In this document: piece by piece, positions 45,233 through 56,566 of the stretch
Position numbering within the stretch: the stretch's first letter is position 1
Layout: each line of letters opens with the position of its first letter
Source: Paraconiothyrium sp. Pb-2020
Lineage: Eukaryota > Ascomycota > Dothideomycetes > Pleosporales > Didymosphaeriaceae
DNA length: 64,000 bases
Assembly: GCA_022419385.1 (NCBI GenBank)
Contig: JAJUBI010000005.1
Span: 4,464,001-4,528,000 of the forward strand
Direction: 5' to 3'
The notes under the pieces: model-generated
The model's input: only the letters and a program-made list of their open reading frames with translations
The model's database searches: none
What the model was told of the DNA's origin: nothing
Made by a program: the position numbers and the translations under genes

Positions 45233-46553
45233 TCACAGGAAAACCTGGATCACAGCGCTCCTGCTCGACACTCTCTTCTGACAGCCCTCCACCACACATT
45301 CTTTGAACGGCTTCGTGCGGGCTGGTACTTGCTTCTCCTTGCCTTTTGCGCTCTTCTTGATGTGGCGATTCATCATGCATTCGCCGCAGTAGACCTGTGA
45401 CCGTTAGTATGCTCTGTCAACTAAGGGCAAATCACTCTACTTACGTGACCGCAGCCCTTGACGAGCCAGACCTGGCGTTTTTGATCCGAATCCCCAGCGC
45501 ACAACTCGTCCTCACAGTTCGGGCACAACAGAACATCCTCCTCCTGCGGGCTCCGTGTGAACCCCTCTGGAGCCAGCGCGGGCGCATTGTATGTAGGGGG
45601 AGGCGGTGGCGGTGCCTCAGCAGGTCCATCGTCAAATCCCATGTCGAATCCAACCGCTCCAAAATTCAACGCCGGTGCAATGAATCCAATATGAATCTGT
45701 CTGCCAGGCGTGTTCCTCTGTCCCGCTTCCAACCGTACCGAGAGCGCGCGCGGTTGCGCCTGGTGCACACGGGCACCCACAAGTGGATGAGGAGTCCTTC
45801 GACGTCGAGCCGCAGCGAACATTCGCTCCACTCTGGCTATCTGCGCATCTCGGGCCCTCCTGCGATCGCCTGCCATCTGCTGCACTCTTTCTCGTAGATG
45901 TTCGACCCGGGGCCGATATGCCGGGTCATCAAGAAGGTATGCAACCTCGTCGACCATGTCTCTTCGCCTCTCCGAATCTGGTAACGGGTTCTCGCCCACA
46001 AATTCCACCTCGTCTTCATCATCGTCTAGTTCGAAGGGTGTGCGTTGTTGTGCAGGCTCGATCCGGCGTGATGATACAAACTGTATTTCCGGGGACTCTG
46101 GGGCTTCCTCTTCTACGTCGATAATCTCCCGTCCGAAGCGTGGTGGGCGTGCTGTCCGAAAGCTCGGCTGCTGCGATTGACTTGGCATCCTTGCCGGCCC
46201 CGCATCCTCGTCGGTGAGGTCAATGACATTGTTAGAGGAGACCACCGGCCTGCGATAGTCGAAGCCGTCGCCTTGAAACCGTCGGGCCGCTTCGGCGGGC
46301 ATGTTGTTTATGTGGGGGAGGTGGAGGGTGGTGCGTGGCGCGCTGGTCTCTCGAGGAACGGATAAACGGTCGATTTGGCGCCAGGTACCTTCGAACGTAG
46401 GGGAGGCGGAACCGTCTAGGTCCATTTGAGCAGACCAACGCTGTGGCATTTTGTCAGCTACCTTCCGCGAGTGCAACGGGACCTTGCGCTCCTTTCGAGG
46501 AGTCTACTGACCTTGTCTCGACGAGCGTAACCGAACGGCAGCTCGCTGTCCAT
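45233..46553 (-). CDS. SIM-rich RING protein, candidate SUMO-targeted ubiquitin ligase
   Basis: Exons 46512-46553, 45445-46440 and 45233-45394 give 399 aa. Intron 1 (71 nt, CTGAC branch) joins MDSELPFGYARRDK to RWSAQMDLDG; intron 2 (50 nt) sits inside the RING. Four SUMO-interacting-motif-like segments lie in the disordered N-terminal half: VIDLT (86-90), IIDV followed by EEE (120-126), IQFV (133-136) and VEFV (159-162) after a run of Asp/Glu. The middle has an Arg-rich helix. The C-terminus is a RING-like finger with Cys320, Cys323, Cys344, His346, Cys349, Cys352, Cys379 and Cys384, with an unusually long basic loop before the last pair. Several SIMs plus a C-terminal RING is the layout of STUbLs such as RNF4 and Slx8-Rfp. 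E3 activity is inferred; it may only be a SUMO reader. Confidence 0.72.
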
Positions 46554-47175
46554 GCCTTGTTTGGGAACAAGACGAGAGTCGTGGAGTGGCAAGAGGTGAG
46601 GTGAGGAGGAAAAGAATGGAGGAGAAGGGACGTTGGTGTGTCTGGGAGCGAGGTTCCGCCGCCCTGCTCGGCGGCGCTTGAGTTGCAGTGGCCAGGATCA
46701 GAACCGCAAACCGAATCTCGGAACTAGCGACTTCTAGGTCCGGCGCTCACAACTGACATGCTTCCTAGACGTATGTACTTCACCCGCTGCTGCCTACACC
46801 GCGTACTGACCTCTTCTGCTCCCTTTGTCTGCTTTCTCCAAATGCGCGACAGGAGATAATGCCAAGACCTTTCACCTGCATGCAAAAGCAACGTGATGGC
46901 GCCGGAGAAAAATCTTGATAACACAATACATGGAAAGGGTGACATATATTACATTTTGCATCTCGCTTGGCCGCCGCATTGAGTAATAGGCAGCTAGCCT
47001 CCAAGAATCGCCAATTCCATATCCAGGCCACTCTGATCCTCGTATGACCGTGATCTTCGGATACACAAGTGGCGTTGTTAGCCTACCATTCCGCGAACCC
47101 GAATATCGCCTTCGACTTTTCCCCGCACGCTCACTCCATTCTGGTAGAATTTCTGGCCTTTTTAGGGCAACCTTC
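46554..47175. other. Intergenic, 0.6 kb
   Basis: It holds the promoter of the SIM/RING gene and the 3' region of PRP19. Nothing else is seen. Confidence 0.5.
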
Positions 47176-48649
47176 TCACGATGCACTCAAAACACTCAAA
47201 CCGCCCTCTGGAGTAAGAGCAATGAGCGAGGTGGCGCTTGCTCCCCAAGCAATGTCCCTCGCCTGCACGGCTTTTCGCACTGGCTCTGACCAACTCTTCG
47301 AGGATTTTGTGTACTGTTGTACAGACACGCTTCCGGATCCAGCTGTCGCCAAGAACTGACCCGTGTAGTCGAAGCGGACACTGTCGATCGGGCTTCCGAC
47401 GTCAAACATCTTGATGGGCGTCTGCTTCCGAATGTCCCAAACGGAAACACTGCTCGAGCCCTTGACCGCCACGGCGAACCAAGTTCCATTTTCTGAGAAT
47501 GAAAGCGCACGAACTGGCCCTCCTGCCTCCATTACTGCCATGGGTGATCCGTTCTTGACATCGAAAATGCGAATGTTGCCGTCTGCGCCGCCAGTGAAGA
47601 AAAGAAGACCATCCACGTGGAAGTCGCTAACAGTAATCTCGGCTTCCGTGTATACTTCCGAAACAGGCTTGAAAGTCGTGAGGTCGTGGAAAATGAAGCG
47701 CTTGTCAACCCCAGCGGTAGCTAAGATTGCACCACTGGGATGGAGAGACACTGAGCTGACTGCTCCGGCATGAGATCCCAGCTGGGTAATCTCATTTCCA
47801 TCCTCGAATATCTTGATTGTGCCAGCGGAGGTGCCAACCACGGCCTTCGTACCCCACCATGTGGTGGTCGTGACTGGCGATCCGGCCTTCAATGTTTGTA
47901 CCAACTTCTGCTTTGATAACGAGTAGACACCGGCAACACCATCTGCTCCTCCAAACAGCGCAAGGTCGCCGGACTCGTCGACGGATACTGCTGAGCTGCC
48001 TGGGTAAAGCGGTTCGCTCGAAGTGGTGACATCGAAGGCAGATACATCGTCTCCGGTTGCCCAGCCGTCGGGAACAGGTCGCTTGCGGCGAGTCTTGAAC
48101 AGTCTGTGCATTGTTAGTTGAAAATTCACACAGAACCATGATGTGCACATACTCTTGTTGGGTCTCATCCACCTTGGCTACCAGGTCCGCCGGCAAAGCC
48201 TGGTTGTCTACCTGCATCGCATCCCCATTGGCAGCTCCTCCACCACTGATAGTGACATTTGATAGCGCCTCCCTCGCCTCGTCTCTTTCGCGCGTCAACC
48301 GCGCAATCACACGCGTCGCAGCGTCATTCTGGTACAGCGCGGTACTGAGCTCCTGCCTCGTCTGCGCAAGCTGCTGCTTCAACGTAAACGTCTCGAGCAC
48401 AATCGCATCCCATTCGTTTTGAAACGCGCTCAGTAGAGAGGGTATGGAGGTGAGGTTCGGCGGTCGTGGGGTCACTATGCGCGGTGACTTGAGCTCGATA
48501 AGGTCCTCGACTGAGAGGTCCTCGCCTGTGACGGGGTCGGTGTGGTGTTCGGCGATGTGCGCTTCGATGAGGCGGCGTTCAAAGACATTTCCGCTCTTGC
48601 GCGAGGCAACCGGCGATTGAGGCGCTTCGCCAGAGATTGCGCACAGCAT
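47176..48649 (-). CDS. prp19: Pre-mRNA-processing factor 19 (U-box E3, NTC complex)
   Basis: Exons 48153-48649 and 47176-48103 give 474 aa; the 49-nt intron is 48104-48152. The U-box occupies the first 60-70 residues (MLCAISGEAPQSPVASRKSG, then HHTDPVTGEDLSVEDLI). A tetramerising coiled coil (LETFTLKQQLAQTRQEL) follows, then a seven-bladed WD40 propeller from about residue 200 to the end (for example DGNIRIFDV and SVSVWDIRK). Length and order match the Prp19/Pso4 family. Prp19 is the scaffold of the NineTeen complex that activates the spliceosome by K63-linked ubiquitination of Prp3, and it acts in DNA repair. Nuclear and essential in yeast. No unusual features. Confidence 0.95.
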
Positions 48650-50080
48650 TGTGGTGGTTGGGGTGTTGGGGTGCGTGTCGCGATACCTAGAGCTTGTGTT
48701 GGTTGGAATTTCTGGAGAAACAGCGCTAGTTCTAGATAAAGTTTAGGCAGTCATCTCACGTGCATCCACGCTCACCTGCACCTACAATTCACTTGGGCAC
48801 CCAAAGCCACGCCGCATGTATCTGTGAGCCCAGCAGCGCGCGTGATTTCACCCTTAAAGAGTGTTGGAAGTCTATTCAACGTGTTTCAACAAAATAAAAA
48901 GTTTGCAATGAGGCATTATGATCTTAGCGTAAGAGCGTAAGACCATATGAAGCTAGCTACCCGGGCAGGCGCAAAAGGCATTAGCATTATGTGCATTTCA
49001 TCCAGAAGGTCTCGCAAGGAAGAGGTGAGCAGATGTTTTTTCCACCTTGAATTTACCCAAAGAGTCTCATATACTCAGGAAATGTACTCCATCGCACCTG
49101 TAACAACGAAAGCAACTTACTTCACGAACAGTAACCGTCAATCCCTCATCTCAATTAATAAAGATAGACTGATAGAAGCTGATGAACTGGCAAGGACTTC
49201 GCACGTCTTCAGAAGAGCTCTCTAGATCCAAGGTTGCATTCGTTGGAGACCTGAACTCCACGCCAAGACATCAAATAGTCGGTCAGGGTGATATTCTAGT
49301 TCAAGCGCAAAAGGGATGGGGAACGAATTTTGATAGTGTGCATGAAGATGATTCAAGTTGCACAGCAGTTTATACGACTGGTGCTGAAGAGACGACCCAC
49401 CCAAACTTGAGATACGAGACGCGTTCACCATAAGCAAATATAAGGATTAATCTTGAACAGACGACATCAGTAACGAAATCGCGCAAGGATGGTCGGTATT
49501 TTGGCTTCTCGATGTTCCCCGAAGAACCTGCTCATGGAAGCGAAAGGCGATATACTTCCGCTTACGGTGTATTGGCTGCGGTTAGTGGCGTTTTCCCGTG
49601 CATGGTACAGCAAGATCCGGGCACGCCGGGCTATCGAAGTGTGGTCAATGCGTTATACCGTGTACGGTACAACGTACAGCGCATGGACCACAGAAATACC
49701 CCACTTGACACACTGCAGATGTTCTATTCTTTCATTAGTCTTCCAGAGTCACCAAGCTTGTATAGTAGTAAAAAGATGATCCTCATCAAAAGTATTGTCC
49801 TATATGACCTTGTAGTCTTATCCAAACTATTGGAAGAGCCACCAGACAATGTTCATGTTCCATACTGTTCCGAGACGCACACCATCCGAACGGTCAATTC
49901 GAAGACCCCTGACTTCCCACTGCCTTTTTCAACCACAATACACACATGATACAGATCCAAGCCACAAGGTGAACTGCTTTCAGAACTCCTTCCAGCCAGG
50001 GAAGACTGCTTCAGTCAGTATAAATCTCCTGGAATCTCAGTGACTTTCAAAGCCAACGCTCCGGGGACGAAGACCTTGAC
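48650..50080. other. Intergenic, 1.4 kb
   Basis: It holds the PRP19 promoter and then more than 1 kb with only short unsupported frames on both strands. Confidence 0.5.
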
Positions 50081-50635
50081 TTACAGAACACCCTCCAACT
50101 CCATCTCGACATCGCCCTCAGCATCCATCAAGGCAACGTGCTCGATGTCGCCTTCCACCATACCTCTGGTAGAATGGCCACCTACCCACCACGCACCAGA
50201 ATCAGCTGACCGCTGGAGCCGAGGCCTCGAAGGCGAACGCCCCCGTACATCCTCCCCATTCTGCAGCTCCATTTGCGCTGTAGAATTGTTATTGAGCTCT
50301 AGGGAAGCGACCATCTCCTCAATGGCTGCAACCTTCCGACGCCACTCGTAATTTAATTGGCCCTCTTGACGCAAGCATTTAGGGGTGTTACAGATGCGTT
50401 CGATCAGTAATTCTCGATTGCCACAGAGCTTCTTGACGGCCCTTGCGCGTTCTCCAGTGGTAGTGGGTCGATGTAGATATGCGATAGCGCCACTTTCAGG
50501 GGCTTTGAGAGGGCTGAGTGGTGTAGCAGGCGGTTGCTTTACGGGAACGGGCTGGGTGGACCTGCCTTGAGCTCGTACATTGGCTGAATTCTTCATTGCT
50601 TTGAACCATGTTTCGGAATAATCTGTATCGGACAT
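50081..50635 (-). CDS. Hypothetical protein, 184 aa
   Basis: A single exon with an ATG at 50635. I do not recognise it. The N-terminal third is Pro/Ser/Lys-rich and basic (PVPVKQPPATPLSPLK, with CDK-like SP/TP sites). The middle has a predicted helical segment with three cysteines (LCGNRELLIERICNTPKCL) and a second helix (YEWRRKVAAIEEMVASLEL). The C-terminus is acidic (DIEHVALMDAEGDVEMELE). There is no signal peptide or membrane span. A nuclear or cytosolic adaptor would fit but is speculation. It lies tail-to-head with the vWA gene on the same strand. Confidence 0.6.
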   Translation of the reverse strand: MSDTDYSETWFKAMKNSANVRAQGRSTQPVPVKQPPATPLSPLKAPESGAIAYLHRPTTTGERARAVKKLCGNRELLIERICNTPKCLRQEGQLNYEWRRKVAAIEEMVASLELNNNSTAQMELQNGEDVRGRSPSRPRLQRSADSGAWWVGGHSTRGMVEGDIEHVALMDAEGDVEMELEGVL

Positions 50636-51080
50636 GCTGGACAGAGATTGAGCAAAGGGTGGGTTGAAGGGATATCGAAGGGTAAGAAATCGGTTAGGGG
50701 AACAGACTGGAGGGTTGAGTATTATAAGGGATGGATATCTTTTGGAGGCATGGTCATTGCTCTGGTGAATAAATTGTTAGTGAACGATGCATATCAGCTG
50801 AGTAGAACGGCAGATGTTTCATCAATGAAAGTTGATTGAGTATGGCTCGAACATTGTAGTGCAATACATTGTTCAGCCTCCCAAGCGCAAGCGACGTACG
50901 GACCTCTTGAAGTCGCCCAATGCACATGAGGAAGCACGTTGAGCGTGCATCCAAGACTTGCTTGACAAAAGACAACACAAAATCGTGTCAAAGAAAGTGA
51001 TCAAGAGAATAATTCGTGAGATATTAGTAACCGCGGATTCTGCAAAACTGCAACCGACCCCCTGTTCCTCCCTGCACATG
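50636..51080. other. Intergenic, 0.45 kb
   Basis: It holds the promoter of the 184-aa gene and the 3' region of the vWA gene. Nothing else is seen. Confidence 0.5.
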
Positions 51081-54000
51081 CTAGCGATTGTGTCCTGTAG
51101 CCCTTAGCTCCCATCTGACCTTCTCTTCCATTTTGTTCTGCGCGAAGTCGTGTTCGTAAGTCGTGATATCTTCATCTGTCTTTCCTTCCAATCTAAGCGC
51201 TAGTGCAAGCACGCTGAAGAAGCTCGGAAGCACATCTCGCACGTCCTGGTCAATCTCGCAACTGAATACGTCTCCTCGTCCTTGCTCGCAAATTTTACTT
51301 CGGACAGATGCAATGAAAGCTTCGCGCTCATGATTGTCGTCGATGACTGCTCGTTGACCCTCCTTATTCCGTTCAGCCCAAGTCCGTGCGACGGCGATGT
51401 GAAGGTTGAGATGAGTGGATGCCGGAGGCTTGCCAGTGGCAGTGGGCTCTGGAAGACCGGTTTGGGAGTTTTCAAAGCGTCCTCGGATACCGAAGGCATT
51501 GATCATATGCGTAGCGCGGGCCTGACGTACTCTCTCAATGTCGCGCAGGTTGAAGGTTTGCATGTCCTGATCGCAGAAGATTGCGCCGCACGGTTCAACT
51601 CCACAACGAAGTACAGAGGCACCAAAGGGATTGCTGAAGGGAATTACAGTCCGATGTAACGCTGCTGCAGACGCATCAATGGCATATGAAGCCTCTTTGG
51701 CAAAGATAGACAGTAGGATGCTGAGAAGTTCGTTCTCCGGTACCGCAAGCGATGAGTCGAGAACAGCGCTCGCAAGATGCTCGCGTTGACTGATGGTATG
51801 GAAGAATGTCTGGGCTGTGCAGTGTGCCTTTTTCTGGTATACAAGCCAGAATAGAATCAGCTGTATCTTCCGCATGATAGTAGAGCCATCCTCGTCGTCC
51901 GCCAGACTCTGGAATTCTCGCTGAAATCCGCCGAGGCATGCAGTGAGGCGATCTCCGAATATCTTCGCATCACAGACGACCGAATCGAGCCTACGGTCTT
52001 TGGGAATCATGGTTGCGTTGAACTCTTGGTAGATCATCTCCAGATACTTCTGCTTCCATTGCTCAGACTGATCTCCGTTCTGAATTGCGTTTTGCATATC
52101 CGCGAGATACTTCGCGACAATCGAGTAAACTGCTTTTGCGATTCTCATGCGGCGCATGATGTCCGACGTGAAAACTAAAGTTCTCTTTCCAAGTGACAGC
52201 ATTTTTGAAAATCCAGCAAAAGGGTATGTAATGACAAAACTTGCCAAACCATTCAATTGAAAGTCTTTTGCAACCCATTCTAAGGCCTGCGGGAATTCGA
52301 CCCAATCCCCGAGCTCATTGAAGGTTTCGCGCGTTCTCGTATGTTGCACAAGCTGGTCAAGCATCCAATCAAAAGTGCGCTTTCTCTGGATCGCTTCAGT
52401 CTGTTCGTCTCCAGACACCTTTAGGCCGGCCCCGGCCCACGACTTCGTGTGAAGAACCTCTGTGAGAATAGCCATGAACAGCTGAGCAACGCCTGCAGCA
52501 CCAGTCGCCAGCCCAGTTGTGAGAGCGAAATAGAGCTGTTCGTTGATATACTTCTTGTTGGACCCGTCATAGTGCACAGCTGGGATGATTGCCTTGAGCT
52601 CTTCCTTGAAGATCGACATTCCTGACGGCGCAAGAAGTGCGCACTGAAAGCAAACATTCTGACTTGAGATGATGTTGACGTTTTTGGTAGAGCTTCCAGC
52701 GGCAAGAGGAAAATTGAGCGCAAAGTCTGTCGTATTGTCGTCGACATGCTCTGCGTCGAGCGCTTTCAGACAAATGGACAGGGTCTCGTCCTCTCCACAG
52801 CATACTAGACAATAGCCCCTATAAGATGGCCCTTCCAGATCCAGATGTGCGACGGCGACACTGTGGTCGGCTGTAATTGCTTCAGCACGGCGAGCTCGGT
52901 TGCTCCGACGTGAAAGGATCTCAGCATTGAAGCTCGCGGCTTCGATGGACGCGAGGGTTCGCAAAGCCGCATCGACTAATTGATTACGATTTTGAAGAGC
53001 CTGGGCCTCTACAGAGCTAGCGAGATTGTCGATGGAGTTCTGGTAGTGTTCACGATTCTTCGCATGGGCCTCTCGAAGCTGCTCTTGCGCAAGCTTCCGT
53101 TCCTCATTAGTTATCTCCGGTAGCCCTAGTTTCGCGATGATAGATGCTGCGCCCGAGATATCCTCTAACTTAGGTGCTAGCTGCTCAATTTTCTGCGCCT
53201 GAAGGAATGCCCGTACCTCTTGAGTGCGTCCCCTGATCTTGTAGGCAATCGCCAGGTTGTTGAATGCCTCTTCTGATAGCAGCTCAGAAACATCCTTGTC
53301 TGAGAGGCGACCGGCTTGTAGAAGAAGGTCCAGATCAACACATGCAGGGCCTTTATTGGCCTCTTCCCATTCCGCACCGAGGCTTACGCCCCTTGGGAGG
53401 TAACTCCGACACTCAGCCTTTGGGAATCTGATTTCGAGGGTCTGGAGATGCTTCATGAGCTCAACTTCGCTCGTGAACCTGGCTAAACTGGTCCAACTAG
53501 CCAAGTCTTGCACGCCTGTCGTCTTGCCCATGGAGGCGAAACACCCTTTCGTGGCTATGACATAAATATTCCCTGTTTGGCAGTCCTTGAACAGTATCAA
53601 AGTATCTTGCGCTCCGGCAAAGAGGGAAATGCCAACTGATATGTTGGTCATCTCAGGCGTGAGTCCACGGCGCCCGACGATGAGGAAAATGATGGGCACG
53701 TTGAGAACGTTATGCTGTTCCGCGAGGTTCGCAAGCTCATGGACAACGCCGTCGTAGATCTCTCCATCAGTCACGAGGAACCAAACTTCCGAAGTCCGGA
53801 TCCTGGTCAAAGCTTCTGGTTGCTTCAAAATTTCGGTCGGACTGGTACCTCCGTGGCGACCTCTCCACTCGATCTTTCCGAAATTCGTGGTCGGCACGTC
53901 GCACTGGGTACCCCACAGGGATATGGCATCTTTGTTATTGAAAAATTGCTTGCCCCGTATGCGTTCGACAAATTCGTGCTCTTTTTTGATAAGGAGTCCG

Positions 54001-54113
54001 GCTGTTGATCCTGAATCATCGACAGCAAAGAACTTCCGGCTCTTGATGAATGGGACATGTTCGACTGTTTTCTCAGAGAGATCTGGGAAGACTTTCCAAT
54101 CAATTGACGCCAT
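51081..54113 (-). CDS. Large orphan protein with N-terminal vWA-like domain
   Basis: A single exon of 1010 aa. I start at the ATG at 54113 (MASIDWKVF); upstream in frame there are only non-ATG codons. Residues about 25-200 look like a von Willebrand A domain with a complete MIDAS: FFAVDDSGST (DxSxS from Asp32), HGGTSPTEIL (Thr) and FLVTDGEIYDG (Asp). A helical middle (EERKLAQEQLREAHAKNREH) precedes a Cys cluster, YCLVCC, then a spaced Cys, then VCFQC, that could bind zinc near residue 480-550. The last 400 residues are helical with CGVEPCGAIFCD near 860. There is no signal peptide or clear membrane anchor. Intracellular vWA proteins usually assemble or remodel complexes, but no AAA+ partner is adjacent. 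I do not recognise the family. An intronless 3-kb gene is unusual among its neighbours. Confidence 0.78.
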   Translation of the reverse strand: MASIDWKVFPDLSEKTVEHVPFIKSRKFFAVDDSGSTAGLLIKKEHEFVERIRGKQFFNNKDAISLWGTQCDVPTTNFGKIEWRGRHGGTSPTEILKQPEALTRIRTSEVWFLVTDGEIYDGVVHELANLAEQHNVLNVPIIFLIVGRRGLTPEMTNISVGISLFAGAQDTLILFKDCQTGNIYVIATKGCFASMGKTTGVQDLASWTSLARFTSEVELMKHLQTLEIRFPKAECRSYLPRGVSLGAEWEEANKGPACVDLDLLLQAGRLSDKDVSELLSEEAFNNLAIAYKIRGRTQEVRAFLQAQKIEQLAPKLEDISGAASIIAKLGLPEITNEERKLAQEQLREAHAKNREHYQNSIDNLASSVEAQALQNRNQLVDAALRTLASIEAASFNAEILSRRSNRARRAEAITADHSVAVAHLDLEGPSYRGYCLVCCGEDETLSICLKALDAEHVDDNTTDFALNFPLAAGSSTKNVNIISSQNVCFQCALLAPSGMSIFKEELKAIIPAVHYDGSNKKYINEQLYFALTTGLATGAAGVAQLFMAILTEVLHTKSWAGAGLKVSGDEQTEAIQRKRTFDWMLDQLVQHTRTRETFNELGDWVEFPQALEWVAKDFQLNGLASFVITYPFAGFSKMLSLGKRTLVFTSDIMRRMRIAKAVYSIVAKYLADMQNAIQNGDQSEQWKQKYLEMIYQEFNATMIPKDRRLDSVVCDAKIFGDRLTACLGGFQREFQSLADDEDGSTIMRKIQLILFWLVYQKKAHCTAQTFFHTISQREHLASAVLDSSLAVPENELLSILLSIFAKEASYAIDASAAALHRTVIPFSNPFGASVLRCGVEPCGAIFCDQDMQTFNLRDIERVRQARATHMINAFGIRGRFENSQTGLPEPTATGKPPASTHLNLHIAVARTWAERNKEGQRAVIDDNHEREAFIASVRSKICEQGRGDVFSCEIDQDVRDVLPSFFSVLALALRLEGKTDEDITTYEHDFAQNKMEEKVRWELRATGHNR

Positions 54114-56566
54114 GTTGATTATCTTCGTACAATTCTTAGTACCTTGGTTCAATTCGAAAAAGAGATGCGTACCGTAGGTCAACCAGTAAGTCGTAAGACT
54201 GATCAAACCCGAAGAGGGACTGCGCTGGGGTGACGATGCGGTTGGGGATTACTCGAAGGCTGAGCAAGCCTGGATATACCTGACCTGATTGTATGATTGT
54301 ATGACTATCAGAAAAGGCTCTTAGGTTTGTGGCAGATCGATCTGTTCATAACGTAGAACTATTAGCTTCAAAGCTTCTTGGTCAAGGTTTGGTGGTGGAA
54401 AGATCCAGCCCCAGCATAAGCTTTTTGGGTCTATAGGAAAACAACCTTTAGTGCTCGGAGACGAAGCAATATATATGATTTTGCATCTTTGTGACTCACA
54501 TAGACAGCTCTGACTCCAGTCTTGACGAACGCAACTGGTGGGCACAGCTGAGTTCCTTCTGCGTTAGCGACGCACTTGACCCATCCTGACTTAGGTTAGG
54601 GTTGCTCTGCCGACTGCATGACTGCGCATGGGAACGTATCATGTCCAGCAGCTTATAATTTAGGTGTGTATTCTTCATCTTCGTTATTGCCTAGATCTGA
54701 TGGTGGATGTGAAGAGGCGAACGGAGAAGGGCGCTGGGTTACGAGGCAGAGCAGCCGGCGCCTTTCCTCATTGATCTTAGCGTATCTCGTATCCGACGCC
54801 CTTCCAGAAGAGCTGTATGCAGTCGTGGCTATTGATGCCTGAACAGTCACAGAGAAACACCCCCGTTACGAACTGCATGCCTAAGGTACCTCCACAGCCG
54901 AGATTCCCTTTACTGCGATATTCGAGCTGGCGATGCTGTATAATGATGCTGGCTTGACTCATTGTTCCAGCATATGGAGGACAACAGTTCCAAGAAACAG
55001 TGCTGGGATTTTAGTTTGGTTTTCCAAAAGTCATTGAGTCGAGACATGCGAGGCGTGTTGTCTTTGTTCTCGTCCTCTTTGTCTAAGAGCCCAGGAACAG
55101 GGAGACTTTGCGGCAAGGTAAATACCATAACATTGCATCGAAAAAGATGAGGGCTAATTCACTTTCATAATGCATCACTTTTCACCAACAGCTACCTTCC
55201 ACCGCTTCAAGCAACCCCCCGCTTTGATGCTCGATCAAATCCATTATCGGCGCTGGTTGCCATGAAACCACGCCTTAATTAAAACCATGGTTAGTTCGCC
55301 ACCTTTGTTGTCGAGCACAATTCTAGGTACTTGAAGTCATTCTGAAATGGGCTCGGACCCTTAGGAATGCGTAATCTATAGGAGATAATGTCCCTTTTCG
55401 ATTAATGCATACATGTCAGACCGACCACTACTGCTATATCGCTGTTCAAGACTCTTTAGACCTAGCCTGCAAGTATTGTGGATGTCAAAACCCAAGATAC
55501 CGTACAATTTTGACGCTTAGAACACGGATATGCTAACAACATTGACGGCCCGATCGACAATCTCACGTTGCTATGTTCAGATGTCCAATAAGTTCGCGTT
55601 CTCAAACCAGACATCGACAAGCGAACGTCACGAATAGAGTCACACCTTTGGGATCACCGCAGAGTCCATGCCCAGGTCCAGATACACGATGCCGCAATCT
55701 TGACGTCATGTCTCTTGGAGGGGCATGAGTCTCTCCCTACCGAAACTCCTTCTCTCGTGTCCTTGGTGCTATAAAGCTACATAGTTTGTGAGCCCGGATA
55801 GAACAGAAATGGTCATCTTTCCAAGATGTTCATAGCTGGTAGCTTCGATACACGGCAACATCGTCCAGGGCAGGCACAACGACAAGGACCTTGTTACCAG
55901 TTCTGCGGGTGCAGAAGGCAAAGCAAGGAATATGAATGATTGGTTACTGTTTTGAAGACAAGTATGCAAGTCGAAGTGAACGTCTGACAGGAACCAGGCG
56001 TTAGCGAGCCTGGTGTAACTTGGACTGGGCCTGGCGCCAGTGAGTCGGATCATTGGATTGCGGGGAGATCGCGTGGGGCGGCTATGGGTCTAGCCTAGTT
56101 ACAGGGATGTATAAGAGTCCGATTTGGCGTGGACTAGAACTCTCACTCATTGCGTCTTATCTAACTTTAAAACCATCAAAATAGGTGCATTACCCTCGAT
56201 CAAAGACATTGAGCAAACCATTTCATTTCTTTCGACGCGTTTCCGCAATACATGCATCGGATTGTCCTCCGTTATCTTATCTTTCGTGATAGCTCGAAAG
56301 TGCCGTGCGCCACTTCGGATAAACTGGGCCTATCTTAACAGACTAGGGCCATAGTAGCATTTTCGCCGTGCCATCATTAGCCCTGTTGTTGCGCGACGTG
56401 CAGGCCGGCTATGTTCATTTAGTGTCGGCTAAGGGCACCGAATGAGTATAACCAGTCTGCGTGTCTCCAAATCGACAATTAGTGGACAGCCCTGCCAATC
56501 GATTCTCACACCTTTTACTACACTTCGTAGCGTTCGACACGTTTGAGGATTTCAGCGATCGTCAGC
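54114..56566. other. Gene-poor region, 2.5 kb
   Basis: Divergent promoter space between the vWA gene and the amino-acid transporter, far longer than needed. Only short unsupported frames are present, and no repeat or RNA gene was recognised. Confidence 0.5.
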
